Shown: positions 35,477 to 45,543, counted from the first letter of the stretch. The stretch: 64,000 nt of DNA from Ectopseudomonas guguanensis (GCF_900104265.1 NZ_FNJJ01000006.1:62001-126000); one strand, 5' to 3'. The notes: generated from the letters alone by a model not told the origin. Translations and numbers: made by a program.

Positions 35477-36193
35477 CTACCGTGTAGTGCGAGTTGTGAG
35501 CTCAAGACCGGCCTGAAAAAAGGCCATGTCTAAAAGCCGCCCTTGGGGGTACGAAAGCCGCAGGCGTTTGGTTTCGATGGCTGGAAGTTCGAAACCCTCC
35601 ATCTCGATCAACTCCATCAGCAACGTGAGCGAGCGGCCACTGACTTCAGTCAACCCCCGATAGGGATAGAATGAACGGATACCAATTTTGTAGTATCGAT
35701 CGAGCGCAGGATACTCACCCCAGACGCCTAACAGGATTTTACTGATCAAGGTGTCGGTCCAAGACACGTTTCCCGGCATGTTGTGAAAGATCTGAACCAC
35801 CTCATCGAGCACAGCCTGATTGCGCGTAAGGTTGGGCGCTCCTGGCAGAAAGTCCTTACCGCTAAGGTCGAATAGCTCAGCACCCTTGCCTTGGAACAGA
35901 CGCAGCACCAGCTCCTTCATCAGGTCCAGATTGCTGTTGCGCAACAGCTCCGAGCGTCCACGAAACATTCCCCAGTTAGCCAGATAGAACCCCACGTGCA
36001 AGGCTGTTGTGTCGAGGTTGACCGAATCGGTCAGCGAACGCCAAGAGCGGCTCGTGCCCCAGATGTATTCATAGAGAAACTCCCACGCCTTCAGCCGTGG
36101 AAACGGATTCTCATGCTTATCGATCTCTAAGGCCGCGTAATATCTTTCGATGTAAGGACGCGGGTCGAAGGTCTGCACAGCGACTTGCGGCAT
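35477..36193 (-). CDS. Hypothetical protein of a defence-associated type
   Basis: A 238-residue soluble protein that I cannot assign to a named family. Conserved-looking segments are KAWEFLYEYIWG, ALHVGFYLANWGMFRGRSELLRNSN and KILLGVWGEYPALDRYYKIG, rich in Trp and Tyr and predicted mostly helical. Nothing suggests a signal peptide, membrane segment or nuclease motif. It is on the same strand as the upstream UvrD gene (269-bp gap) and the downstream HExxH gene (196-bp gap). It may be an additional component of the Gabija-like locus or an independent gene. A GAGGGAATT ribosome site precedes the ATG. Confidence 0.65.
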   Translation of the reverse strand: MPQVAVQTFDPRPYIERYYAALEIDKHENPFPRLKAWEFLYEYIWGTSRSWRSLTDSVNLDTTALHVGFYLANWGMFRGRSELLRNSNLDLMKELVLRLFQGKGAELFDLSGKDFLPGAPNLTRNQAVLDEVVQIFHNMPGNVSWTDTLISKILLGVWGEYPALDRYYKIGIRSFYPYRGLTEVSGRSLTLLMELIEMEGFELPAIETKRLRLSYPQGRLLDMAFFQAGLELTTRTTR

Positions 36194-36462
36194 ATCAATT
36201 CCCTCTGATGCGTTTCAACTGTTGCCGCAAAGCTTGCGGAGTAACTCGTTGGTTCGGTCTCGATTTTGCTTCGCATATTGGCTGCTTTAGGAGCCAGCAG
36301 CGAGAGGCTGGCGTTGGCCGACTCCAGCCTGCTGTGACTGGCTCAAGACGGCCAAATGCAGTCACTCATAGCCGCATGAAAATTCAGTTTTGTCTTCAGC
36401 GCTTTGCCCCTGCCACACAAAATTCGCGCACTCATGCACGACGGTCTCTAGAAAACCGGGAC

Positions 36463-38451
36463 CTATTCAGTCAGATCCAAAATCGACCACCCGGCGGTTT
36501 CGAGCGCAACTCTCCGCTTTTCTCTGGCGGCCCCTTCCCCCAAAGAGCTCTGACGTGCGGCCAAGCACAGCATGTGAGTCGGTCGGGTCATTCCCACATA
36601 CATCAGCATCATGTCTTTCTTGGCGCTATCGGGTGGTCTCTTGGTAGCAGCCTTTCCGCCTTCAAGCAACGGCATAAACTTCTGAATGAAGTGGGTTTTC
36701 CTGAAGGTCTCTAGGATCAGCGTCGCTGCGTGGGTTTTGCCTTTTTCTGAGTGAATAGATGACATCTGAATGTCGACTCCGTCAGCACCATCCTGGAATC
36801 GATAGGTGTTAATCAGAGAGCCTCCGCCTTCTCCGGCTTCAGTGGCTGTTGCAGCAGGCTCCCAAGCGAGATACTGGTGGCCTTGGAGGTCAGCTGTCAC
36901 GCCCTCAGCATCATAAAGAGCGGCTGCCAGCAGCAAGAGTTTCGGAGTGATTACCTTTACCCAATGTTGCTCTGTGACCGCCGACGGTACGAACAGAATC
37001 TGCTGGAGGCACTCGCGATACCAAGCGAAGGCTTTTGGCTTAGTCGTGAGTTTCTGTACCACCGAAGCTTGATAGCGGCTTCTCAGTTGCACCTGACTTC
37101 CAGGAAACGCTAGTAGGCCTAAATTGGCCAGGCACGAAGCCAGCAACTCGACGGATGAAGAAGCTGTGGGATCTCGCATCGCGTAGCGGCGAGCAATGTG
37201 AGCGCCTTCTGCGAACGTACGAGGTTTGAACGATGTCTTGGTCGTATCATATCGGTAGGATGGCCAGTAATGCTCCAAAGCCTTCGGATACTGGTTCGCT
37301 TTGTAGTTCTCAAGACGGTGCACTGCACCGATAGCGTACACACCCGCCTTACGGGTTTCCGCCGGCAGATGTTTCAGCACCAGCTTTCCGTATTCGTCCA
37401 GCACCCCAGTCGCATCTTCGTCAGGGAAGACGATGATCGTGTTAGGGGTACGACCTGGAGCACGCGGAGCTCGAAGTCCTATTAAGCCATTCGTAATAGG
37501 GACATAAGCAAAAGGGTTAGCGATTGATGCAATGGCCTGATCAAAACGGAAGCTGCTGGCGATCTCCAACTGACGCCCCGGGCCAGGGAACGGATCCAGC
37601 AGCGGTGTGTTTTTTTCAAATATTTCTTGGTTTGGATCGCCGACGCGAATGACCCGGATGCCTGGATCATCGCGGGGAAAGACACGCTGAAGCACGCCCG
37701 CTTGGTCAGGCTGGGTATCCTGCATCTCATCGATCAAGACGCATGGGAAGCGCAGGCGTAATGCTGCGCCCACGCTCTCACCCTGATCGAGTAAAGCGTG
37801 GCCAAGCACAAACACCTCATCGAAGCAGAAGTAGCCAGCCTTCGCTGCGCCACTGAGCGATTTCACCACACTCTTGTAGGTGGCTGTGTGTGGCGCGAAA
37901 CCAATATCTTCAGCGCCGAGCGGTTGGTCAAAATCAGCAGACCGAATCCGCAAGCTGTGAAGACTTTTGAATTTTTTCTCGAAGGCCGATTGCGCACCTA
38001 AATGCTCGCGGTAAGTCAGTTCTCTTCTGCGCGCTTTCTGCGTGGCTTCATCGTCAATGGCCTGCAACGAGATACCTTTCGAGCGTAACCATGGCGATGC
38101 CAAGAATCGGCTGGTGAAGCCATGGATGGTGTCGATGTAGTGAGGAAAACGCAGCAGCCGTTGCCCCACCTCTGTGCCGCCGAGGCGTTTCTCGATCTCC
38201 TCCCGAGCCGCGTTGGTATGCGAGAGAACGCAGATCCCCTGCATGCGGCTCTTCCAATGGCGAGCCAGGATTGCAAGCTTTGCGACGACTAGTGTTGTCT
38301 TCCCGCTACCAGGACAGGCTGCTAGATCTACGGTATCCATGGACCTCAAGAAGTTGCGACGAGGCTCGTCCAGTGCTTCTAATCCCATCAACTCAATGAC
38401 CCAGTCCACATCCGCGTCAGTGATTGGGGCAACCAGTTGGCCAAGCGTCAT
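36463..38451 (-). CDS. gajB: UvrD-like helicase, Gabija GajB-like
   Basis: A 662-residue superfamily 1 helicase paired with the OLD nuclease upstream. Motifs are ACPGSGKTTLVV (45-56), TIHGFTSRFL (Ia/Ib), VLIDEMQDTQPDQ (near 240), GDPNQEIF, SFRFDQ, IHSEKGKTHAATL and MYVGMTRPTHML. The start ATG overlaps the end of the nuclease gene by 4 bases, so the two are translated together. In Gabija, GajB senses DNA ends or nucleotide loss and works with GajA. This copy is longer than the roughly 500-residue classical GajB, so it may be a divergent class 2 OLD-associated helicase. Symbol given by analogy. Confidence 0.8.
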   Translation of the reverse strand: MTLGQLVAPITDADVDWVIELMGLEALDEPRRNFLRSMDTVDLAACPGSGKTTLVVAKLAILARHWKSRMQGICVLSHTNAAREEIEKRLGGTEVGQRLLRFPHYIDTIHGFTSRFLASPWLRSKGISLQAIDDEATQKARRRELTYREHLGAQSAFEKKFKSLHSLRIRSADFDQPLGAEDIGFAPHTATYKSVVKSLSGAAKAGYFCFDEVFVLGHALLDQGESVGAALRLRFPCVLIDEMQDTQPDQAGVLQRVFPRDDPGIRVIRVGDPNQEIFEKNTPLLDPFPGPGRQLEIASSFRFDQAIASIANPFAYVPITNGLIGLRAPRAPGRTPNTIIVFPDEDATGVLDEYGKLVLKHLPAETRKAGVYAIGAVHRLENYKANQYPKALEHYWPSYRYDTTKTSFKPRTFAEGAHIARRYAMRDPTASSSVELLASCLANLGLLAFPGSQVQLRSRYQASVVQKLTTKPKAFAWYRECLQQILFVPSAVTEQHWVKVITPKLLLLAAALYDAEGVTADLQGHQYLAWEPAATATEAGEGGGSLINTYRFQDGADGVDIQMSSIHSEKGKTHAATLILETFRKTHFIQKFMPLLEGGKAATKRPPDSAKKDMMLMYVGMTRPTHMLCLAARQSSLGEGAAREKRRVALETAGWSILDLTE

Positions 38452-40514
38452 TTGGCGACCTCTTCCAACGACTCAGCAGATCCTGGATTTGGTGCGACGG
38501 GTACCGGAGTGGGGTGAGTCGGACTGGTGGTGGTCAGTGTTGCCCCCCCGGTTGCGTAGCTGATCGCATGGACAACGTAGGTGGGCAACATCACCCTCAG
38601 CGTCTCCGCATCCAGGGAGCGGTCTTCGAAACGCTGCTCGATCAAGTCGATCAGGTGTTGGGCCGCAATCGCTTTGGATGCTCTTTTGAACAGTTTGTAG
38701 ATCGCGGAGCACCGAGCGTCCTCATTAGTGTAGGTAGCCTGGATCTTATCGAAGGCTGTCTGTGCCTTCTTCAGCAAGCTGGTCTTGGTCTCCTTGCCTT
38801 CATCGATCTTCTCCTCGTTGATAGCCAGGTATGCGGCAGTGTGGACTTCCTTCGAGAGGCCTTTGAATGCCAAGTCGTACTCGAGCGTCCAGTGATCGGC
38901 AACGAACGTACGCACACATTGCCCATCGCTTTCTGCTCGCTTCTCGCGGTGTTCCTTGAGGCCTTTCTCAATTTCAGCCACGGTGGTGCCGAAGTCTTTC
39001 ATAGCGCGCCAGCGCCGGTCGGCTTTGTCTGGCCATACCGCCCCCTTCACCCCCTTCAAGCCCAGAATCTCGGGCGCGCAATCCGGCATCACGTCCATGT
39101 CGGTGATGCACGCGGTAGGCACCGTGATCTCACCCTTGGATGTATCTTTTCGCTGCAGAATTTTTGAATAGCGCCGCAAACCAACACCACCCACGTTGAT
39201 GATCGATACGCCGTGCTTGGTGAGGTCCTTGCCCAGTCGCCGAGCAAGCGACGGCAGGAGAATGGCCTCTGCATCACCTTCAACAACAAGCAATCCCTTG
39301 GCGAAGAACAAGCCTGCCTTGGTGACGTCCAGGAAACGACTGAGGAAGCGATAGTCATCAGGCGCCAGACAGGTCTGTTCTTCCGCGAGGGAGAACGCCT
39401 GCTGTCGCTGCATCAGGACCAGGCTCTGCAATGGAATTTTCGAGCTCAGGTTGGGGCTGTGCGTGGTCAGGATGACCTGAACCCGCCTCAAGCCTGTAGA
39501 TGGTTGAGCCGCGACCTCAAGAAACTCCATCAATTGAAGTTGGCGCTGCGGGTGCAGGTGCGCTTCCGGCTCTTCGATGAGTAGCAATGGAAGGCCGTCA
39601 GGCTCTTTACCGAGCAGCAATAGCTCACAGGCCATAAACAACACGTTGTTGGAGCCTAGCCCGTAAACGCCGCGAGCCTCACCAGTGGCGTGATCCAGCA
39701 ACCCGAGCTCCAGACGCTCCAAAATCTGCTTGAGCTTGGCGGGATCAGTTCCACCTTCCCCAAAGCCGATGCGGCTTGTGAGCGGCTGACCAGCGAGCGA
39801 TAGCGGGCGCAGGTAAGTGTCGTTGATTTCTTTCTGAGCGGAGACAATGGCGCCATGACTGTTTACCAGGTGGCGAAGAAAGTCGCCCATGCCGGCAATG
39901 CTGAGGGCTTCAGCAGCAGCGAGATCAGCCGGGAGCGCAGCGGGGTCAAATGCGCTGCCGGCTTCAATATTGGGGAAACTACTCAGCACCTGGGATAATC
40001 TGGAATGCCTGCCTGGCGACATCTCCCTCTCTGCGTCGCGCAGCGGTTTCAGGTATGCGGTGGCCAGCAGTTGTCGTACACCCACGTCTAGAGGCGGACC
40101 TTCTCCGTTTTCACCCGAGCGAACCGAGATATCGACCCATTTGCGGGTTGAGGCAGACGCGACGACGCGGCGGGCCGACCAGTGAACGTAAAGTCGTCCT
40201 ACGCCATTTTTGTAGGTCACGTACTCAGCGAAAGCCCCGAGTTCTGCAGGGGTCAGCCCTTCCAGGGTGCACCTGAGGGTGATGGCCTCCGCCTGCGTGC
40301 CATCGTTGGCAATGTGAAAATCCTCGATCTGCAGGCGAAGATACTCAGAATCCCGGGTTTGCAATACGTAACGGATAGCATCGATGACTGCGGTCTTACC
40401 AGCATCATTTTCACCAACGAGAGCAGTTACCCCTTCGTTGAACTGGATATCCAGCGCACGATTGGCATGGCCGAACTGGCGAAAATTCTCGATCTTCAAA
40501 GCCGAAAGGTACAC
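38448..40514 (-). CDS. gajA: OLD-family ATPase/TOPRIM nuclease, Gabija GajA-like
   Basis: A 688-residue class 2 OLD nuclease. The ABC-type ATPase begins with MYLSALKIENFRQFG; Walker A is GENDAGKT (34-41) and Walker B is LLLIEEPEAHLHPQ (near 313), followed by TTHSPNL. The TOPRIM nuclease has LLVVEGDAEAILLP (near 410) and TDMDVMPDC (near 475), holding the metal-binding Glu and Asp residues. In Gabija, GajA nicks or cuts DNA when nucleotides are depleted during phage infection. The C-terminal 40 residues are Pro/Thr-rich. It is the first gene of the leftward unit and overlaps the helicase gene by 4 bases. It is about 100 residues longer than typical GajA. Confidence 0.85.
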   Translation of the reverse strand: MYLSALKIENFRQFGHANRALDIQFNEGVTALVGENDAGKTAVIDAIRYVLQTRDSEYLRLQIEDFHIANDGTQAEAITLRCTLEGLTPAELGAFAEYVTYKNGVGRLYVHWSARRVVASASTRKWVDISVRSGENGEGPPLDVGVRQLLATAYLKPLRDAEREMSPGRHSRLSQVLSSFPNIEAGSAFDPAALPADLAAAEALSIAGMGDFLRHLVNSHGAIVSAQKEINDTYLRPLSLAGQPLTSRIGFGEGGTDPAKLKQILERLELGLLDHATGEARGVYGLGSNNVLFMACELLLLGKEPDGLPLLLIEEPEAHLHPQRQLQLMEFLEVAAQPSTGLRRVQVILTTHSPNLSSKIPLQSLVLMQRQQAFSLAEEQTCLAPDDYRFLSRFLDVTKAGLFFAKGLLVVEGDAEAILLPSLARRLGKDLTKHGVSIINVGGVGLRRYSKILQRKDTSKGEITVPTACITDMDVMPDCAPEILGLKGVKGAVWPDKADRRWRAMKDFGTTVAEIEKGLKEHREKRAESDGQCVRTFVADHWTLEYDLAFKGLSKEVHTAAYLAINEEKIDEGKETKTSLLKKAQTAFDKIQATYTNEDARCSAIYKLFKRASKAIAAQHLIDLIEQRFEDRSLDAETLRVMLPTYVVHAISYATGGATLTTTSPTHPTPVPVAPNPGSAESLEEVAK

Positions 40515-41096
40515 AGAGCTGCCCCCATCCTGGTTTCATGGCAGGGAGCGAGGCAAAATCGACTGGCGCCATCACATCCCTAGACGTGGTAGCTATATGC
40601 CATGAAAGCCGAGAGTGTGCAGATTTTTTGTGTAGTGAGACTAGGAGAGCCAACAAGACGCACTGGTGACGCAAATCCAGCTTGTCTAGCGTTCAGAGGA
40701 TGACTGTCCACTTATGGCGTGTAACGGCCACCGGCGAGAGGCCACTTGAACAGCAAGTCCGTGACTGGCTATCACCGGGCGTCGGCAAAACTAACTGTCG
40801 GCGTGGCGAATAGGTGTCGGTTAGGCATGCGAATTGATGTCGGAACCAATGCGAATACTCAACTACGCCACCGTAATGATCAGCTTTCCCACGGCGAAGC
40901 GGACCCGCTTGTCGAATAACCTGGTCGCCGCACTGAAGTTTTGAAGCGCGCCCAGGAGGGGCTTGAAGACGGGGTACTCAGCGCCGCGAAGCTAGGATCG
41001 CCGCTGCCTCGCAGGCTCCCCGGAGATTGCCCGCGCGGTCAGCTCGGTGACATCGCGGGCTGAATGGGTAGAGGAATCAAAGACGGTCGTCATAGC
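40515..41096. other. Right-end non-coding stretch of the island
   Basis: No intact gene is visible. The promoter of the OLD nuclease should lie in the first 150 bases. Around 40795-40860 the word TGTCGG recurs three times within 55 bases (TGTCGGCGTGGCGAATAGG, TGTCGGTTAGG, TGTCGGAACC), resembling repeated transposase-binding sites at an IS21-like end, and the following bases may be a decayed mobile-element remnant. This is a weak suggestion. Confidence 0.35.
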
Positions 41097-41125
41097 CAAT
41101 CTCAATTGGCAACCAATTGGCAACC
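41097..41125. repeat. Right arm-type integrase repeat (ATTGGCAAC)
   Basis: A 28-bp segment identical to 411-438 beside the integrase gene, with two ATTGGCAAC words in tandem. It lies about 45-70 bases inside attR. The presence of the same sequence at both island ends and nowhere else noticed supports a role as integrase or Xis arm site. Confidence 0.75.
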
Positions 41126-41164
41126 AAAACGCCTATTTTCTAAAGACCACAAAAACAAGCAGGC

Positions 41165-41258
41165 ATAAAAAAATCCAGTCACCGCTAAGTGACTGGATTT
41201 TCTAGGGTTTTTTGGTCGGGACGGAGTGATTCGAACACTCGACCCCTTGCACCCCATG
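41165..41258. repeat. attR: right direct repeat, part of intact tRNA-Pro
   Basis: This copy is contained in the tRNA-Pro 3' half and its terminator and matches 165-258. Left and right copies stop matching within the anticodon arm, placing the crossover between the terminator and the anticodon. Confidence 0.9.
41170..41201 (-). terminator. tRNA-Pro terminator
   Basis: A 13-bp perfect stem (41170-41182 with 41189-41201) is followed, reading leftward from the tRNA, by a run of T residues. It ends the tRNA-Pro transcript just before the island. Confidence 0.88.
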
Positions 41259-41289
41259 CAAGTGCGCTACCGGGCTGCGCTACGCCCCG
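41213..41289 (-). tRNA. tRNA-Pro (GGG anticodon)
   Basis: A 77-base cloverleaf with encoded CCA. The acceptor stem CGGGGCG pairs with CGTCCCG, the T arm carries GTTCGAATC, and the anticodon stem CTTGC/GCAAG encloses ATGGGGT, giving anticodon GGG. Its 3' end faces the island, and the island attachment repeat covers its 3' half. The gene stays intact after integration. Confidence 0.95.
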
Positions 41290-41364
41290 ACGATGCTTCC
41301 GGGTGACCGAAAGCGGGAGGAACTATACATTAAGCTTTTGAAATAAGGCAACTTTTTCTTCGTC

Positions 41365-41721
41365 TTACTTCTTCAGTACGTGCAACACATCCTCGAGCTC
41401 GGCAATCATCTGTTTGATCAGCTGACGATACTGGGTGGTGTCGTCCTTGGCTTCATCACCCGAAAGGCGCTGGCGCGCTCCGCCGATGGTAAAGCCCTGA
41501 TCGTACAGCAGCGCTCGAATCTGTCGGATCATCAACACGTCCTGCCGCTGATAGTAGCGGCGGTTGCCCCGCCGCTTGACCGGGTTGAGCTGTGGGAATT
41601 CCTGTTCCCAGTAACGCAGAACGTGAGGTTTGACCGCGCAGAGTTCGCTGACCTCACCGATTGTGAAGTAGCGTTTGCCGGGAATTGCCGGTAGTTCGTC
41701 GTTATGACTTGGTTCCAGCAT
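41365..41721 (-). CDS. MerR-family regulator downstream of ihfA
   Basis: A 118-residue MerR-type regulator conserved next to ihfA in Pseudomonas. The winged helix (about 15-85) reads [28 protein letters not shown], followed by [20 protein letters not shown] and a short dimerisation helix. It has no long effector-binding domain, so the ligand is unknown. Its start lies inside the ihfA 3' end (20-base overlap), indicating it is read on the thrS-to-ihfA transcript. It is the first chromosomal gene after tRNA-Pro. Confidence 0.92.
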   Translation of the reverse strand: MLEPSHNDELPAIPGKRYFTIGEVSELCAVKPHVLRYWEQEFPQLNPVKRRGNRRYYQRQDVLMIRQIRALLYDQGFTIGGARQRLSGDEAKDDTTQYRQLIKQMIAELEDVLHVLKK

Positions 41722-42004
41722 ATGCCTCGACCCTGGCTTTCAATTTTTGCCCTGGACGAAAAGTGACCACACGGCGAGCCGTGATTGGAATCTCTTCCCC
41801 TGTTTTCGGGTTACGGCCGGGTCGCTGGCGCTTGTCGCGCAAGTCGAAGTTACCGAACCCGGAAAGCTTGACCTGTTCGTTCAGCTCAAGAGCCTGGCGG
41901 ATCTCTTCAAAAAACAGCTCCACCAGTTCCTTGGCTTCCCTTTTGTTCAGGCCGAGCTCTTCATACAGACGTTCCGCCATTTCAGCTTTCGTCAGAGCCC
42001 CCAT
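41702..42004 (-). CDS. ihfA: Integration host factor subunit alpha
   Basis: A 100-residue HU/IHF-family DNA-bending protein. [18 protein letters not shown] and the beta-arm [20 protein letters not shown] with the intercalating Pro are typical of IHF-alpha. It forms a heterodimer with IhfB and bends DNA in recombination, replication and sigma-54 promoters; tyrosine-integrase elements such as the neighbouring island often need it. It lies 3 bases after pheT, as in other gamma-proteobacteria. Confidence 0.97.
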   Translation of the reverse strand: MGALTKAEMAERLYEELGLNKREAKELVELFFEEIRQALELNEQVKLSGFGNFDLRDKRQRPGRNPKTGEEIPITARRVVTFRPGQKLKARVEAYAGTKS

Positions 42005-42007
42005 ACG

Positions 42008-44386
42008 CTACTTCCTTAACGTGGCGTTGAACCTTTGTTCGAGGCAGGTGAGGATATTTTGCGTAGTAGTACTCACCTCATCGTCATTAAGAGTGCGCGA
42101 TGGATGTTGCCAGGTCAAGCCGACGGCAAGGCTTTTTCTAAGCGGATCAATACCTTTACCGTGATAGACGTCAAATAGCTTGAGGTCCGTCAGCCATTCG
42201 CCCGCTGTTTCACGGATTGCTGCCAGTACCGCCTCGGCCGGTTGCTCGCGATCGACCAGCAACGCCAGGTCACGACGCACCTCAGGGAAGCGCGACAGCT
42301 CGCTGAACGCCGGCATACGACCAGCGGCGACTTCGGCCAGCACCAGTTCGAAGAGGAATACTGGCTGATCCAGCCCCAGGGTCTTGGCCAGCTCCGGGTG
42401 CAGCGCACCGATGAAACCGACCAGGCGCCCTTCCCGCTCGATACTGGCGGTCTGACCAGGGTGCAGAGCTGGATGCTCGCCCGGCACGAAGCTGAAGGCA
42501 TTGGCCGCACCGGCATAACCCAACAGCGCCTCTACATCGGCCTTCAGATCGTAGAAGTCGACGCTCTCGCGGCTGTTGGCCCAGCCTTCCGGCAGACGAC
42601 TGCCACTGATCACGCCGGCCAACATGGCCTCCTGCTGCAGACCTTCCAGCTGGCCTACGAAACGCAGGCCACTCTCGAACAGGCGTACGCGCGACTGCTG
42701 ACGGTTGAGGTTGTGCTGCAGCGCCTTGACCAGCCCCGGCCACAGCGACGAGCGCATGGCAGCCATGTCGGCGGAGATCGGGTTGGCCAGCTGCAGAGGC
42801 TCGACACCGGGATTGAAGAGTTCGAACAGCTTGGGATCGATGAAGCTGTAGGTGATCGCTTCCTGATAGCCACGAGCAACCAGCAGGCGACGCAGCGCAG
42901 GCAGCTCGGCACGCGCCTCGGCCTTGGCCTGCGGCGCAAGACGCGCCTGCGGATAGCGTACCGGCAGGCGGTTGTAACCGTACAAGCGACCCAGCTCTTC
43001 GATCAGGTCCACTTCCAGGCTAATGTCGAAGCGATGGCTCGGCACGCTGACCAGCCACTGGCCGGCGCCTTGGGCGGTCACGCCCAGGCCCAGCGCGCGG
43101 AGCAGGCGCTCGACCTCGGCACCGTCCATATCCATGCTCAGCATCTGGCTGACGCGCTCGGCACGCAGGGTGATCGGCGCAACATTCGGCAGATCGGCAG
43201 CGCTGGCCACTTCGATGATCGGACCGGCTTCGCCGCCAACGATCTCCAGCAGCAGCGCGGTGGCACGCTCCATGGCGCTGCGCGCCAGCTGCGAATCGAC
43301 GCCACGCTCGAAACGGTGCGACGAGTCGGTGTGCAGGCCGTAGGAGCGCGCCTTACCAGCCACGGCAACGTTGTCGAAGAAGGCGCTTTCCAGGAACAGA
43401 TCGCGAGTCTTGTCACTCACACCACTGTGCTCGCCGCCCATCACGCCGGCAATCGCCAGGGCGCGGCTGTGATCGGCGATCACCAGGGTGTCGGCGCGCA
43501 GGCTAACTTCCTGGCCATCGAGCAGCACCAGCTTCTCGCCCTCTTCGGCCATGCGCACGCGGACGCCGCCGTTGATCTCGGCTAGGTCGAAGGCGTGCAT
43601 GGGCTGGCCCAACTCGAGCATCACGTAGTTGGTAACGTCGACGGCCGCGTCGATGCTGCGAATGTCGGAACGGCGCAGGCGCTCGACCATCCACAACGGA
43701 GTCGGCCTGGACAGGTCGACGTTGCGAATGACGCGGCCCAGGTAGCGCGGGCAGGCCTTGGGCGCCAGCACTTCCACCGGGCGCACTTCGTCATGGATCG
43801 CTGTGACCGGAGCAACCGATACCGCCGATACTGGAGCACCGTAGATGGCACCGACTTCACGAGCCAGACCCGCCAGCGACAGGCAGTCGCCGCGATTGGG
43901 AGTCAGACCGATCTCGATGCTGGCATCGTCCAGGCCCAGGTAGGCGCGGATGTCCTGACCGACCGGGGCGTCCGCCGCCAGCTCCATCAGGCCGCTGTTT
44001 TCGTCGCTGATCTGCAGTTCGGAGGCCGAGCACAGCATGCCCTGGGACTCCACACCGCGCAGCTTGGCCTTCTTGATCTTGAAGTCGCCCGGCAGCTCGG
44101 CGCCGATCATGGCGAAGGGGATCTTGATGCCGGCACGTGCATTCGGCGCGCCGCAGACGACCTGGAAGCTCTCGCTACCATTGCTCACCTGACACACGCG
44201 CAACTTGTCGGCGTCCGGGTGCTGCTCGGCGCTGAGGATCTCGCCGACCACCACGCCGCTGAAAGCGCCAGCCACCGGAATCACGGCGTCCACTTCCAGG
44301 CCGACCATCGACAGGCGGGCCACCAGCTCGTCGCGCGAGACGTCCGGGTTCACCCAGCTGCGCAGCCACTGTTCACTGAATTTCAT
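42008..44386 (-). CDS. pheT: Phenylalanyl-tRNA synthetase beta subunit
   Basis: A 792-residue PheT, usual length. It begins MKFSEQWLRSWVNP, carries the N-terminal tRNA-binding OB domain (about 39-150, VVVGEILSAEQHPDADKLRVC), the B3/B4 editing domain, B5, and the C-terminal ferredoxin-like anticodon-binding domain (SRFPEVRRDLALLVD). With PheS it charges tRNA-Phe and edits Tyr-tRNA-Phe. It follows pheS by 44 bases. Confidence 0.98.
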   Translation of the reverse strand: MKFSEQWLRSWVNPDVSRDELVARLSMVGLEVDAVIPVAGAFSGVVVGEILSAEQHPDADKLRVCQVSNGSESFQVVCGAPNARAGIKIPFAMIGAELPGDFKIKKAKLRGVESQGMLCSASELQISDENSGLMELAADAPVGQDIRAYLGLDDASIEIGLTPNRGDCLSLAGLAREVGAIYGAPVSAVSVAPVTAIHDEVRPVEVLAPKACPRYLGRVIRNVDLSRPTPLWMVERLRRSDIRSIDAAVDVTNYVMLELGQPMHAFDLAEINGGVRVRMAEEGEKLVLLDGQEVSLRADTLVIADHSRALAIAGVMGGEHSGVSDKTRDLFLESAFFDNVAVAGKARSYGLHTDSSHRFERGVDSQLARSAMERATALLLEIVGGEAGPIIEVASAADLPNVAPITLRAERVSQMLSMDMDGAEVERLLRALGLGVTAQGAGQWLVSVPSHRFDISLEVDLIEELGRLYGYNRLPVRYPQARLAPQAKAEARAELPALRRLLVARGYQEAITYSFIDPKLFELFNPGVEPLQLANPISADMAAMRSSLWPGLVKALQHNLNRQQSRVRLFESGLRFVGQLEGLQQEAMLAGVISGSRLPEGWANSRESVDFYDLKADVEALLGYAGAANAFSFVPGEHPALHPGQTASIEREGRLVGFIGALHPELAKTLGLDQPVFLFELVLAEVAAGRMPAFSELSRFPEVRRDLALLVDREQPAEAVLAAIRETAGEWLTDLKLFDVYHGKGIDPLRKSLAVGLTWQHPSRTLNDDEVSTTTQNILTCLEQRFNATLRK

Positions 44387-44430
44387 GTTGTCTGTTCTCC
44401 TTAAACGAATTCGATTACGAGGGGCGGCTG

Positions 44431-45447
<1,017 letters not shown>

Positions 45448-45467
45448 TTACAGACTCCAGATACGAA

Positions 45468-45530
45468 ATAGGGGAAGAGCTGTTAAGGCTCTTCCCCTAT
45501 CTTTGACGTTGCCACCGGGCGAACCCGGTG
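45468..45530 (-). terminator. Tandem hairpins between rplT and pheS, possible attenuator
   Basis: Reading leftward from rplT, CACCGGG/CCCGGTG (45513-45530, loop CGAA) comes first, then a 13-bp stem (45468-45480 with 45488-45500) followed by TTTCG. The second resembles a terminator placed 20 bases before pheS, suited to partial termination between ribosomal and synthetase genes. Confidence 0.55.
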
Positions 45531-45543
45531 ATTGTCGGGGGAC

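Noticed and set aside
165-41258. Classification of the island as an integrative conjugative element or intact prophage
   Set aside because: No relaxase, coupling protein, type IV secretion, capsid, tail or lysis genes were found between the repeats.
42242-43585. 447-codon open frame antisense to pheT, and similar ones opposite pheS, exaC, ercS and exaA
   Set aside because: All are mirror images of well-identified core genes, with atypical Gln/His/Ala-rich composition.
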